Origin: Ophioderma brevispina
Taxonomy: Eukaryota > Echinodermata > Ophiuroidea > Amphilepidida > Ophiodermatidae
Length of the DNA stretch: 64,000 bases
Assembly: GCA_023653785.1 (NCBI GenBank)
Contig: JAMKCH010058336.1
Span: forward strand, 1-64,000
Reading direction: 5' to 3'
A program made the position numbers and the translations under genes. Numbering within the stretch: the first letter of the stretch is position 1; each line of letters opens with the position of its first letter. Under the pieces are notes generated by a model. That model did no database searches, was not told the DNA's origin, and worked only from the letters and a program-made list of their open reading frames with translations. Shown piece by piece: positions 46,288 to 57,212 of this stretch.

Positions 46288-48233
46288 TACTGGTTATTGA
46301 AATGAATATGTGATGTAATTAGCCAATCACAAATGCTGTATGATTAATAACAGTAAGTCAAGGAGTTAAGACTGGTAAACACAAGTCAAGCATAACAAGA
46401 GCACTTTAGGTTCTGTGGCTTGATGTAAAGGCATCTAAAGAACTTCCGCTGTTTTTGTGGTTCGCTGACCTCTGGGCTAAAGGCCTCTACGCCAAAAAAA
46501 AGCACAAACTCCAACGCTTTACCTGCTGGTGACAATTAGAGGGAAAAAAATGTACACATAAACATAACTCTGCTGAAGTGATTACTGGGGCATGGCAAAC
46601 TTGTTTCATATTAGAAATTAAGGATACATTTTGGTTAATCGCTTGCCTCCCACAGGCGTAAAAGGTTTATTGTGGTTTGCCTAACGGCTATATTTGTTCC
46701 TGATGTTGCCGTTTATGTTTTCTAAAACTCATTATTGAAAGTCCGGTTCAGTGAAAAGTGCACTATATTTCCATTAAAGCTGGGTTTATTAGATCCTGTA
46801 AAGTTTAAGCCAGGTCAATTTGAAGTAATTCCTTTTTTATTATAACTGGAATTTTCCTTTTTTTTTCAATTTCCCAATTTGGATTAATTGTCTCTGATAT
46901 AGCGATGGGAACTGATTAGCAATTTGATGGAAACAACATGGAAAGTTATGCAAGCTAGCAAGGATAGGTGAAGAAAGAAAACAATGTATGGGAGTTAACC
47001 TTTGTTAGACACCCCCCCCCCCCATCAGCCTACTCATATCATGCCTCTGCATGGTCCTGTAGTATATTGTAGTTTTTGTGGCCACATATTAATCAGCAGT
47101 GTACAATCCAGCTTCAGAAATGGAAAGTCTATGAGCAGTACCAAAAGCAATCAGGGGGAAGAGGCCACCCCAGAGCGCTTTGGCTGGGAAGAAAAAGCTT
47201 GAAAATCATGCTAAATCAGCCCTTTTTGGCCTGCTCACCAGGAAATTTTCACCTCCAACCAGAAATATCTGCCTCAAAAACACTTCCAACCAGGAAAATT
47301 CTGGCACGAAACAGGGAATTTTCCCCCTCTGACAAGTGACCCCTGTTATGCCTGTCCATGAGTGATCTCTGGAGGAGCTCTCCTCCCAAGTGAAATTTAG
47401 AAGTAGCTAAAAGTCTTTGGCCTTTTATCCTGCCAGTTTGTTTGGTCAACCATATTTAGTAGCATTTTCCTTTAAGTGCCTCCTCTCTCCGTCCCCATCA
47501 GTGACATCTTTTTCTAACATAATTGTCTAAACACCCCATTTTTCATTGACATCCCATAATGTCAACTTCGGTCAAAAATCTAAGCAAAATCACTCTAAAA
47601 ATCTTCCGGTTTAGGGGTATGAAAATGTTGACTTCTGTTAGTGTTGCCCAACTAATTTAATGTAAAACTGATGGAAATGTTTGCACTTCATTTATTTTGT
47701 GCTTTCAGTGCTTCTAGCAGCTTCTGTGAAATTAAAATGTGTGAATATATTTCCCTTGTGTATAGCTCTATATGTTGTCCAGCTCAATGGTATGAACTGA
47801 CAACATGGGCGTACATTGTACCGACTTTCAGCATATACGCAGAGTCACAAGAGCACTGCAACTGAAAGGTGGCACTGTGCATAAGTGTGCATTATCACTT
47901 CATACTTTAGACCAGACAAAGTACATGTAGGAAAGCTCAAAATCCTGAAATTTAAAATGAGCAAATCATTTTAATAAATGGCAAAACTTGAAAAAATAAT
48001 CTTGTAAACATGTCCAGTTTTAGATTAATTATGTTTCTTATTTTTTTGCAAGGGAAATTCCCACTCCTGATTTTCATTGGGCTCCTGATTTTATTAGGCT
48101 CCTCCCCAAAATGACTTAAGTGCAGTACAAATACGGCACATATTAACTGATTAGATTAAATTATTTACATGACTTAAACCTCAAATAGCAAGAAAAGAGC
48201 TACCACGCATGCGTGCACTCAGCGGTCCGGTAT
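46288..48233. other. Unannotated sequence
   Basis: C-run at about 47011-47023. Small overlapping open frames near 47.0-47.4 kb have no motif. Confidence 0.4.
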
Positions 48234-48595
48234 GCAAACCCGGGGGGGGGGGCACTCATGAAATGGGCTGTACACATGCGGCACCAAAAAACAAGCAAAA
48301 CGGGTTTTTTTTACGACCAGGCAAGTAATGTGCGTAATGCGTTTAGGGTATATAAAACAATGATTGTCAAGAATAAGGGGTGGTTTTTCTTAAGTGGTCA
48401 ATTTGTTTAGGATATTTTTGTTCAAAGATCATTAATTAGGTCCAAAGGGGTACATTTTATCAGTTTTTTTCCATGAGCCAAAACTTGTTTAGGGGGTAGC
48501 TTTGTTGATAGGGTAAAACTTGCTTAGGGGATGTTTAAAAAAAATTGGTTACACATGTGTACAGTTTCACAAGTTGAGTGATCCCCCCGGGTATG
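48234..48595. mobile_element. CCCGGGGGG element with ~50-bp TIR
   Basis: Left GCAAACCCGGGGGG, then CACTCA and GCTGTACACATG; the right end gives the same blocks inverted (GCATACCCGGGGGG, CACTCA, CTGTACACATG). Interior has degenerate TTGTTTAGGG repeats. Related one-ended fragments occur at 4955 and about 10310. Non-coding. Confidence 0.7.
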
Positions 48596-48892
48596 CAAAG
48601 GACCTTTTTTCAAGATACCGGGTTTTTCCAAATGTTCCTTCCTTATCGCAAGTTGACATCGAGGTCTACAAATAAATAAAAGCTCTTGTCAGTAAGAATC
48701 GATAGCATTGGCCGCTGATAAAGGTCAAAAGACAGTCAGTAAGCATGGTAAGAGGGGGAGTTGTAAGTTATACATTTACCCGAATCCTTCACATACTGAA
48801 AGAACAGTGCCTATCACTATTTAGTCCATACACAAAATTATAGCCACTTAGCCTGTTTATGTTAGCCTAGTACAGGCTTTTGTAAACGCACC
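48596..48892. other. Unannotated sequence
   Basis: No recognised feature. Confidence 0.4.
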
Positions 48893-50025
48893 GATAAATT
48901 AATAACTGATTGGAAATTGTTTACAGCCATAATACAAACAGGACATATATGAGATCATTTCATTGTCTCTCTTTTATTAGTTGACATTGTAACTACTTCA
49001 TTGAAAACAAGTTAGGCCATTATCAAGTTCAACAAAACAATTTAATTTTTTTTCTCTGGGGTACTTTGTTAGTGCTTTGACAATACAGAGCCTTTATTAC
49101 TGTGTTGATCTGCAGCCAAGTTTGGGGCAGTAATGACAGAGATTAAATGTTCAAAATCCTTGTTGAAATGTCCAACTTGCCCATCCACAACCACTGACAT
49201 CTATCATACAACCATGATATAACTCTATACAATTACAACACAATCATATATACGTTTTTTATAAAAAACTTTAATATTTTTCCTGTTAAATTCAATTATC
49301 GATATGTAAATTGAAAGTTCACCAAGAAACTGTATTGTCGGAGAAGGAAAACAAAAGTTCAAAGTGTAAGAGATAATGTCTTCATAAGTCCCGTCTATGT
49401 GTAATACCGAAAATAATGCAATAATCAAGAATTTTATGCAAACAAACATATTTTTCAGGCGTGTCTAATATCAAAGCATGCCTTCAATATCAGTAATAAT
49501 GGTGAAGTTTTCTGTTTCAATTAGAATCAGTTTTTTTCATATCATATAGCATTTTTCTATTGAGCATCCAGTATTTTACCGGTGAGATATTTCCCCGGTA
49601 AATAGTGTACGATAGTGGAGGGAGGACAATTTCTACTGGAGCGAGCATTCGGGGAAAATAGCTGACTTCAGTGACCAAAGTGAAATTTGCCGGGTAGAGA
49701 TCATTCCCGGGTCAATATTGCAATGCATTGTGGATTGACTCCGTTCCCGGGAGTGATAGCACAGTTCTGTAATATTAAGTTGTTGATTCACGATATTTCG
49801 CCCAAAATCTGACGTCCAGTTAAGCGAGATGCTTTGTTACTTCAGCACCAAGCATTACGCTATATGGAACACAACGAGCACGACGTATTTTAATGGCACT
49901 CCACAGTTGTTTCGCTGCTCCATACATCAACCCGTGTGTTGTTGATCTAAATTGTAAGCCGCGCCGTTGCTTCAGTGACCCAGCCAATTTCCGGTTTCTC
50001 TACTGCATGCGCACTGATGTGGAGC
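48893..50025 (+). repeat. Direct duplication 3, copy A
   Basis: 1133 bp matching 50046-51375 with scattered substitutions and small indels. It lacks the hAT-like MITE present in copy B. It ends at GTGGAGC and runs into T20. Its right part (49549-50025) is the left part of an H1 fold-back element. Confidence 0.95.
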
Positions 50026-50045
50026 TTTTTTTTTTTTTTTTTTTT
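50026..50045 (+). repeat. T20 run at duplication joint
   Basis: Exactly 20 T residues joining copy A directly to copy B (GATAAATTAATAACTG) with no spacer. Confidence 0.9.
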
Positions 50046-51375
50046 GATAAATTAATAACTGATTGGAAATTGTTTACAGCCATAATACAAACAGGACATA
50101 TATGAGATCATTTCATTGTCTCTCTTTTATTAGTTGACATTGTAACTACTTCATTGAAAACAAGTTAGGCCATTATCAAGTTCAACAAAACAATTTAATT
50201 TTTTTTCTCTGGGGTACTTTGTTAGTGCTTTGACAATACAGAGCCTTTATTACTGTGTTGATCTGCAGCCAAGTTTGGGGCAGTAATGACAGAGATTAAA
50301 TCAGGGGTTCTCAATAGACAGCCCGTGGGCCAAATCCGGCCCGCCAACCATTGATTTTTGGCCCTCAATTTGGTCTAAAGTATAAAGGGAAACATAAAAA
50401 ATTCAAGTGTATTTGGCCCTCGAGTAGGGAATTTTGAAATATATGTCCAGTATTCTCTGGCCCTTCAGCTAATATAATTGAGAACCCCTGGATTAAAATG
50501 TTCAAAATCCTTGTTGAAATGTCCAACTTGCCCATCCACAACCATTGATATCTATCATACAACCATGATAACTCTATACAACTACAACACAATCATATAT
50601 ACATTTTTAAAAAAATAAAATAATATTTTTCCTGTTGAATTCAATTATCGACATGTAAATTGAAAGTTCACCAAGAAACTGTATTGTCGGAGAAGGAAAA
50701 CAAAAGTTCAAAGTGTAAGAGATAATGTCTTCATAAGTCCCGTCTATGTGTAATACCTAAAATTAATGTAATAATCAAGAATTTTATGCAAACAAACATA
50801 TTTTTCAGGCGTGTCTAATATCAAAGCATGCCTTCAATATCAGTAATAATGGTGAAGTTTTCTGTTTCAATTAGAATCAGTTTTTTTCATATCATATAGC
50901 GTTTTTCTATTGCGCATCCAGTATTTTACCGGTGAGATATTTCCCCGGTAAATAGTGTACGATAGTGGAGGGAGGACAATTTCTACTGGAGCGAGCATTC
51001 GGGGAAAATAGCCGACTTCAGTGACCCAAGTGAAATTTGCCGGGTAGAGATTATTCCCGGGTCAATATTGCAATGCATTGTGGATTGACCCCGTTCCCGG
51101 GAGTGATAGCACAGTTCTGTAATATTATGTTGTTGATTCACGATATTTCGCCCAAAATCTGACATCCAGTTAAGCGAGATGCTTTGTTACTTCAGCACCA
51201 AGCATTACGCTATATGGAACACAACGAGCACGGCGTATTTTAATGGCACTCCACAGTTGTTTCGCTGCTCCATACATCAACCCGTGTGTTGTTGATCTAA
51301 ATTGTAAGCCGCGCCGTTGCTTCGGTGACCCAGCCAATTTCCGGTTTCTCTACTGCATGCGCACTGATGCGGAGC
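50046..51375 (+). repeat. Direct duplication 3, copy B
   Basis: 1330 bp. Subtracting the 189-bp element and its 8-bp target duplication leaves 1133 bp, the length of copy A. Confidence 0.95.
50302..50490. mobile_element. hAT-like MITE with 8-bp target duplication
   Basis: The TIR is CAGGGGTTCTCAAT on the left and ATTGAGAACCCCTG on the right. Flanks are GATTAAAT (50294-50301) and GATTAAAA (50491-50498), an 8-bp duplication with one mismatch. Subterminal GGGCC and TCCGGCCCGCC motifs fit hAT ends such as vertebrate Charlie-type elements. Copy A shows the empty site as a single GATTAAAT. No transposase. Confidence 0.9.
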
Positions 51376-51525
51376 AGGGTCTTTTTCTATTGACGTGATC
51401 CGGTATGTTCTCGGGTAAAAATCCTTCCAAAACAAGGATGGTTGCCAGAGAAGGTCATTTTCTATTAACCAGTTTTAATCCTTTACCCGGTTTGATCCGG
51501 AAAATATTGCTCAATAGAAAAACGC
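50899..51525. mobile_element. H1 fold-back element, full copy
   Basis: GCGTTTTTCTATTG and CAATAGAAAAACGC ends, with TATAG/CTATA beyond them. Subterminal ATTTTACCGG and CCGGAAAATATT are also inverted. TTCCCCGGTAAAT and CCCGGGTC motifs recur inside, as in 22721-23402. It also contains CAATGCATTGTGGATTGAC. Non-coding. Confidence 0.7.
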
Positions 51526-51539
51526 CTATAAACAATATG

Positions 51540-53353
51540 TTAATGGCCTATATAGTACTCCACAGCACTTTAAAAAAATGATTACACAAAAAGACAATTC
51601 ATCTATTCACAGCAATTCCTATTCTTACTCAATAAATATTGTTGAAATGTTCATTGTATGCAAATGAAATCTTTTGTGAAATTGACAAAAAAAACAAAAA
51701 AAACGTGATTATAAGGTGTTTTACAGTGTATTTGGGTAGAACCAAGGGGAACCTGACATCACACACAAACTGAGTACCTCTTTTATAAAATGACATTGCA
51801 AAAAACTTTGTACAAATCAAAGTTGTTGTTTTTTTGTGACACACTTTGTATGGAAACAGTCAATTTAGAACTTGTATCAAATCTCATGTCCCATGCACCT
51901 TTAAGATGAACACAATAACATTCACAATCAAAACCACAGCAGAATGTTCAATGGTATTAAAACTGATCTCTAATTTGAAGATTACCTAACTGATAGTAAA
52001 TTGGCCATGCATAATTACACACTATGAGCTAGTAAAATCTCAATTCTCTTGGCCCAGTTCATTAGCTTTCATTCACTGATGTATTTAGAAAATACACCCC
52101 CTGGTTTTTGGGTATGATATATGATACCCAGATCACACAAGGTCAGTTCATGTCAATGCATGTGCAAGTACAACCCACTGAACTGTGTCCTTGGTGGATG
52201 AGCATAGTGACAGATCCTGATGTTTCATTAACCACACAAAAAGTCAGGACAAAAGTTACAGAAACCGAAACCTGGATCATATCTGTCTCACTGCCTTGGC
52301 CTTACTCATATCTGTATGAATCAGCCTCATCCACGGTGTCACAGTTCAAACAAAGCCCCATCAAAAAACAGTATTTCTATTGAGATGGTAAACTGGTTTT
52401 GATTGACACAGTAATGGTAATGAGGCATGACTATAGCTCTTGCTGATAAATTAACACTTTTTGTATAGGCAATACAAACAATGCTGAATCATGCTTATAT
52501 AATAGCACCATTGTAGCAACATTCACTTACTGGAATGGTATTCAAGTTTTCAAAGATCCCATACACACTAACAAAATAACTTATTTAGATGATGTGTTAA
52601 CAGAGACTAAATAACTATAAAATACAGTGTACACACATCCCTTTTGATGAAGATAAAAATAACTTAATTTAAAAAAAGCAAAATAATTGTTTTCAATCAA
52701 GGAATTACTTGATTTGATAAGCGATTCAGTAATGTGTATGTGAGCATCATCAAACTAAAAACAAAGTGATGCATAATGGTTAGTTCCATGGCCATATTTT
52801 CAGTAAAAAGGTATTGGCATCATAGCAACTGCTTAACATATCACTGCCTTGCTCACAAATTATTTTGTACAGTATATGGGGTGAAATGGTTATTGATTCC
52901 TCCCTGGATTCCTAAAAAGATATATCTTTAGTACATGTTGACTACTTCAAAACAAACTAGTCTCATCGTTTAACCATGAGAAATGCCTTAAAACCTGTTT
53001 AACATAATTATACCCACACACCAACTTCAGGTCAGCCCTGGTTGAGACAGTCATTCATTAGCGGAACAATTGAAAAGTTGATGTGCTGTACTGTAGATTA
53101 TATAGAGTGAATGGCCACATGCACCTGTGTCCCGGGCTGTGTCCGAACTGACCATTCAGTCTGGTAATAAATGACCAGACTTTTCTCTCTGCCAAATCAA
53201 GTATACTTATTGGACCAAACAGGTACGCCCTGGGGCAAATAACAGCTAGCCACAAAGGTGTTTCAAGGTAATGTCAACAATAATAATTTAATATTGGACA
53301 GGGTGAATGTACATTCACACCAATTGGTCTCCGATTTCAACTTCAAGAGGTGA
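51540..53353. other. Unannotated sequence
   Basis: No recognised gene. The 91-codon frame at 52108-52383 has no motif. Confidence 0.4.
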
Positions 53354-53895
53354 AAAAAGTGTCTAGTTGAACTGGCCAACAATTTGATTTAAAAAACTAT
53401 AATTTTGATAAAGTTTGTTTGATTTTGTTGTTATTGTTTTAAATAGCCTAATTAAATTTGAAATTCAGTACTCAAAGGAATAAAGTACTGAATAAATTTC
53501 ATATTGGTGTATAATCATCCACCCAATTAAAGGTGCAAGGAGAGAATTCAAATAATACTTAATAGGTGTCCCTAAAAATGTGAAAATTCTGATTTTTGCA
53601 CTGGTGTATAGGCCCCTAAAGTTTTCTCTCAAAAATATCCCCAACTGAAAGGATTAAGCTGAGAACTGTTTCTTTGGTACAAAAATTGTGAAATTTCTAA
53701 TTTCCTGAGGAGCAAATAGGAAATTCAGCCTATGTTTACTAGTGAAATGTAAGCATATACAAATCACCTTTTTTTATTTTAAGTTATTTCTGTAGCCAAG
53801 AAAAAGGAAGGGAATTTATTGAGTGTCTAATCTATATGAAATCACTACATATCACAGAAAATATGGATGACTTGAAATCTCTTGTTGCACCTTTA
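53354..53895 (+). repeat. Direct duplication 4, copy A
   Basis: 542 bp matching 54033-54567, differing by a 7-bp block (near 53560) and few substitutions. Contains a T2 MITE (53527 onward) and is cut exactly at that element's right end. Confidence 0.95.
53527..53895 (-). mobile_element. T2 MITE in copy A
   Basis: TTAA at 53527-53530, AGGTGCAAGGAGAGAATT on the left, GAAATCTCTTGTTGCACCT on the right. The final TTAA is replaced by the T20 run after TTTA. Confidence 0.75.
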
Positions 53896-53915
53896 TTTTT
53901 TTTTTTTTTTTTTTT
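53896..53915 (+). repeat. T20 run at duplication joint
   Basis: Exactly 20 T residues; copy B continues TTTAAAAGAG at this place. Confidence 0.9.
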
Positions 53916-54032
53916 GCTCGCAAACACGGAAAAGTAAGGCACGCAATCGCTACGGGCCGCATCCCTTGTACTTACCGGACCGCCGGAACAGTTTCCAAAG
54001 CCAAGCTAATAGGTGCGCCCGTAGGCGCCCCT
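53916..54032. other. GC-rich spacer of unknown origin
   Basis: About 117 bp between T20 and copy B, visibly more GC-rich than its surroundings. Two plus-strand frames are open across it, including RKHGKVRHAIATGR, but no family is recognised. It occurs nowhere else in the window that I can see. Confidence 0.5.
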
Positions 54033-54567
54033 AAAAAGTGTCTAGTTGAACTGGCCAACAATTTGATTTAAAAAACTATAATTTTGATAAAGTTTGTTTG
54101 ACTTTGTTGTTATTGTTTTAAATAGCCTAATTAAATTTGAAATTCAGTACTCAAAGAAATAAAGTACTGAATAAATTTCATATTGGTGTATAATCATCCA
54201 CCCAATTAAAGGTGCAAGGAGAGAATTCAAATAATAGGTGTCCCTAAAAATGTGAAAATTCTGATTTTTGCACTGGTGTATAGGCCCCTAAAGTTTTCTC
54301 TCAAAAATATCCCCAACTGAAAGGATTAAGCTGAGAACTGTTTCTTTGGTACAAAAATTGTGAAATTTCTAATTTCCTGAGGAGCAAATAGGAAATTCAG
54401 CCTATGTTTACTAGTGAAATGTAAGCATATACAAATCACCTTTTTTTATTTTAAGTTATTTCTGTAGCCAAGAAAAAGGAAGGGAATTTATTGAGTGTCT
54501 AATCTATATGAAATCACTACATATCACAGAAAATATGGATGACTTGAAATCTCTTGTTGCACCTTTA
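54033..54567 (+). repeat. Direct duplication 4, copy B
   Basis: 535 bp matching copy A minus 7 bp. Confidence 0.95.
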
Positions 54568-54568
54568 A
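54206..54568 (-). mobile_element. T2 MITE in copy B, full
   Basis: TTAA at 54206-54209 and 54565-54568 with T2 termini at both ends. Confidence 0.8.
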
Positions 54569-55077
54569 AAGAGTCCTGATATTGTGTCAAGCCGAACCGC
54601 CCGACTAATAACCCTCAAACTTGTTCCTATTGTTACGAGGCATTATCACGCCTATTTCAACTGAGACAATAGCATTTGGAAGTCACACAATTACATGTCA
54701 AGATTAATTGAATTAATGCGATAAGTCTGTATTACTTTCCAGTAGACATCGATCACAGAGTATCGTAGTTGTTTTTCTAGGTTGATATTGTTTAGAATGA
54801 ATACTATTGATGGGTCAGCTGCTAAAGTTGGATACATGCGCTACTGTATGATTCACTCCCTGCTGCAATGCAACAGATAAGAAATATTAGTCACGTTGAT
54901 CAACAGATACCGACAGAATTGACCCAGCCCATATATTGTAAGGGTTTAGTGAGATCTACTTACAACTTATATTATGCTTGGATATGCGATTTTATAAATT
55001 TGTCTATATGACCGTTTCTGATTGCAGATTTAACTTTTGATATCCGTTGGTCTAACTCTTTTTGTATAATTTTGAAT
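54569..55077. other. Unannotated sequence
   Basis: No recognised feature. Confidence 0.4.
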
Positions 55078-55421
55078 TTAAAGGGTGATGACCCGATTTG
55101 ATTAGACGTTTTAATCTTGATTGAATGACTTTTATGACCTCAAAACCCTGTCTGTAAAGTTTTGTTCCAATATTTCAATTTGTTTTCATGTGAGAGCCAA
55201 AACATGATGTTGAAAGCCCCATAGAGTACTGTGAAATGAATATTGGTAAACCAAAATAGGGCACATTCTCCCTCATAATATCCAAACCAAACATCTTTTA
55301 GCCCTATAAGATTTCACAGGGTAAATGAGAAAAATAGAAAAATCAAAATATTGACCACTTCTGGTAACATCTGGGGTTCTGGGGACAAGGTTATTAGCAA
55401 TCAGGTCAGATGGACCTTTAA
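55078..55421 (-). mobile_element. T1 MITE, full copy
   Basis: TTAA at 55078-55081 and 55418-55421. The minus strand starts AGGTCCATCTGACCTGATTG and ends GGGTCATCACCCT. Body as in other T1 copies, more diverged. Confidence 0.75.
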
Positions 55422-55766
55422 TCCTAAAAAGTTTTGGCAAATGTAGATTGTTTACCAATTCAATAGTGTTCTCCAGAATGCATAGGTTGCCTGCCATGCT
55501 ATTTTTTAGCATAAGCAGGGGGGTAGGACATGCTGCCAAATTAACAGCAACAGTGATTTCAAATTGGTATCAACAACCGGCGTAACCCAAGTGCTAGTCT
55601 TTTTAAAGACTTAACGGTAGGAGGGTGCTCTTACATATATAGGATGGTCAGACAAAGACTTGACTAAAGGCTATCTCTGGTCATGAATATTTAAATCTAA
55701 ATAACTGTTAGTGGAAATTCCACTGTATTGAAGTGGGGTTAATCCACTAAACCCCCACAGATTTTG

Positions 55767-55915
55767 GTAGACATTTCATATAGAAGTCCCATGGATGCAA
55801 ATGAGGTATTACAATTGATTCCGTCATGCGCTGTACGACGTTGTGCAGTAGCGCTTGACGGAATGAATGGCAATACCTCATTTGCATCAATGGGACTTCT
55901 ATATGAAACGTCTAC
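55767..55915. mobile_element. 149-bp palindromic MITE, ATTTGCATC family copy 2
   Basis: Near-identical to 34358-34506, with arms of about 60 bp. Mirror-image open frames on both strands arise from the palindrome. Confidence 0.85.
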
Positions 55916-56213
55916 ACGGATTTTGAAGTCAATAATTTCTTCCAAAATTATCATGGTATTACTAAGACTTTTGAAATGTCATTGGGACCGAGGCTGCTGT
56001 AGGAAATGAACGCAAGAATTCCATTAATGAAAATCCCAAATGCCCAAATTGAGCAGGTCATGTCCACCCCCCCCCACCCCGAGCATACAAAACAACCCCA
56101 TACTCCGCTCATAAAAACACTGACCTGTCTGTTGGCTTGGATTAAAATGCATTCTGATGTAGTCTATGTGTTTGTAATACATAGATTCAGGGCTGTTACA
56201 CAGGATTCATTTA

Positions 56214-56420
56214 GGAGTGCAGAACTTTTAAAAAGTGGCCCTTTTTGTAAAATGGACATAAGCCTTTAAAATGGATCTTTTTTGGAATTTTTTGAACATC
56301 TCATCACCAAAAAGTGGACTTTCAATTTTTTTTCTAAATTTTGGACCTTGTTAACGAAAAAGCAGCAAAAGCGGACCTTTTGCCCTTTTTGTAGAATTCG
56401 GGGTGCCCCCAATGATATCA
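56214..56420. repeat. Dispersed repeat related to 6303-6581
   Basis: Shared blocks: GTGGCCCTTTTTGTAAAATGG, TTTTTTGAACATCTCATCA, TTTGCCCTTTTTGTAGAATT. The GTACG termini are not seen. Confidence 0.5.
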
Positions 56421-56667
56421 GAAGGTCATTTTTTTTAAACGCTAGTAAAATTTTAAGCATTGTTTCATTTAAACTCTAATCAGTCTCAAGCTTCAACAGT
56501 TACATCACAACACGACTCTACATTCACTCTAGTGTTTCAATTGTGCCACCTTTACTCATGTTCGTAAATGCTGCAATTCCAAGATCATTCCGTAGATGTG
56601 TTTCTACGGCGAGAAACCTAACACGCAGTGACCTCGCCCTCTAAAGGAGCCAAAGGCATACCTACCT

Positions 56668-57212
56668 TTAAAGAGACACTGGCACATTTGAAAAATAGTG
56701 CGCCCTCAAGATTTTTCAAAATCGATATTTTTGCATGGTTGTAAAGCTTTTATATACAAAAGCCCTCACCCGAAATGATTAAGGACCAAATCACTTCCTT
56801 ATGGGTCAACGGAAGGATTTTGTAATTTCGCGTCGCCGGCGACGCGAAATCAGCAGACGACGAAATGGCGGTTAACACAAACACGCCCGCCGTTGCAGTT
56901 TCCCACGCTAACACACTGTGTTGACCGGTCCCTATAACCTTTGGTGTTTTAATATCAGTGAGTACAGTCAAAATATTCATAATATTTATAATAATATAAA
57001 CACATTTGTTGAATTAAAGTTATGGAAAACTTAAAAGTTAGCCTACAAATTACTGGATATCTTTATCCTCAAAACAATCTCCCTATCTGTTTGCGGGTAG
57101 GGTTATTTTTAATGTGTAAAATCTATCGCTGTTCTTCCAATGGCCTAGACTAGCATTTTGAGAGGAAATTGAACACTTTCATATGTTGTGAAAATGTGCA
57201 GTGCCGCTTTAA
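56668..57212 (+). mobile_element. T3 MITE, full copy
   Basis: TTAA at 56668-56671 and 57209-57212. The TIR is AGAGACACTGGCACATTT on the left and AGCGGCACTGCACATTTTC on the right (reverse complement). A GC-rich perfect palindrome, TTCGCGTCGCC with its mirror, lies at about 56826-56849. Non-coding. Confidence 0.8.

Noticed and set aside
55739..56009. Mirror-image frames on opposite strands
   Set aside because: They are a direct consequence of the 149-bp palindrome.
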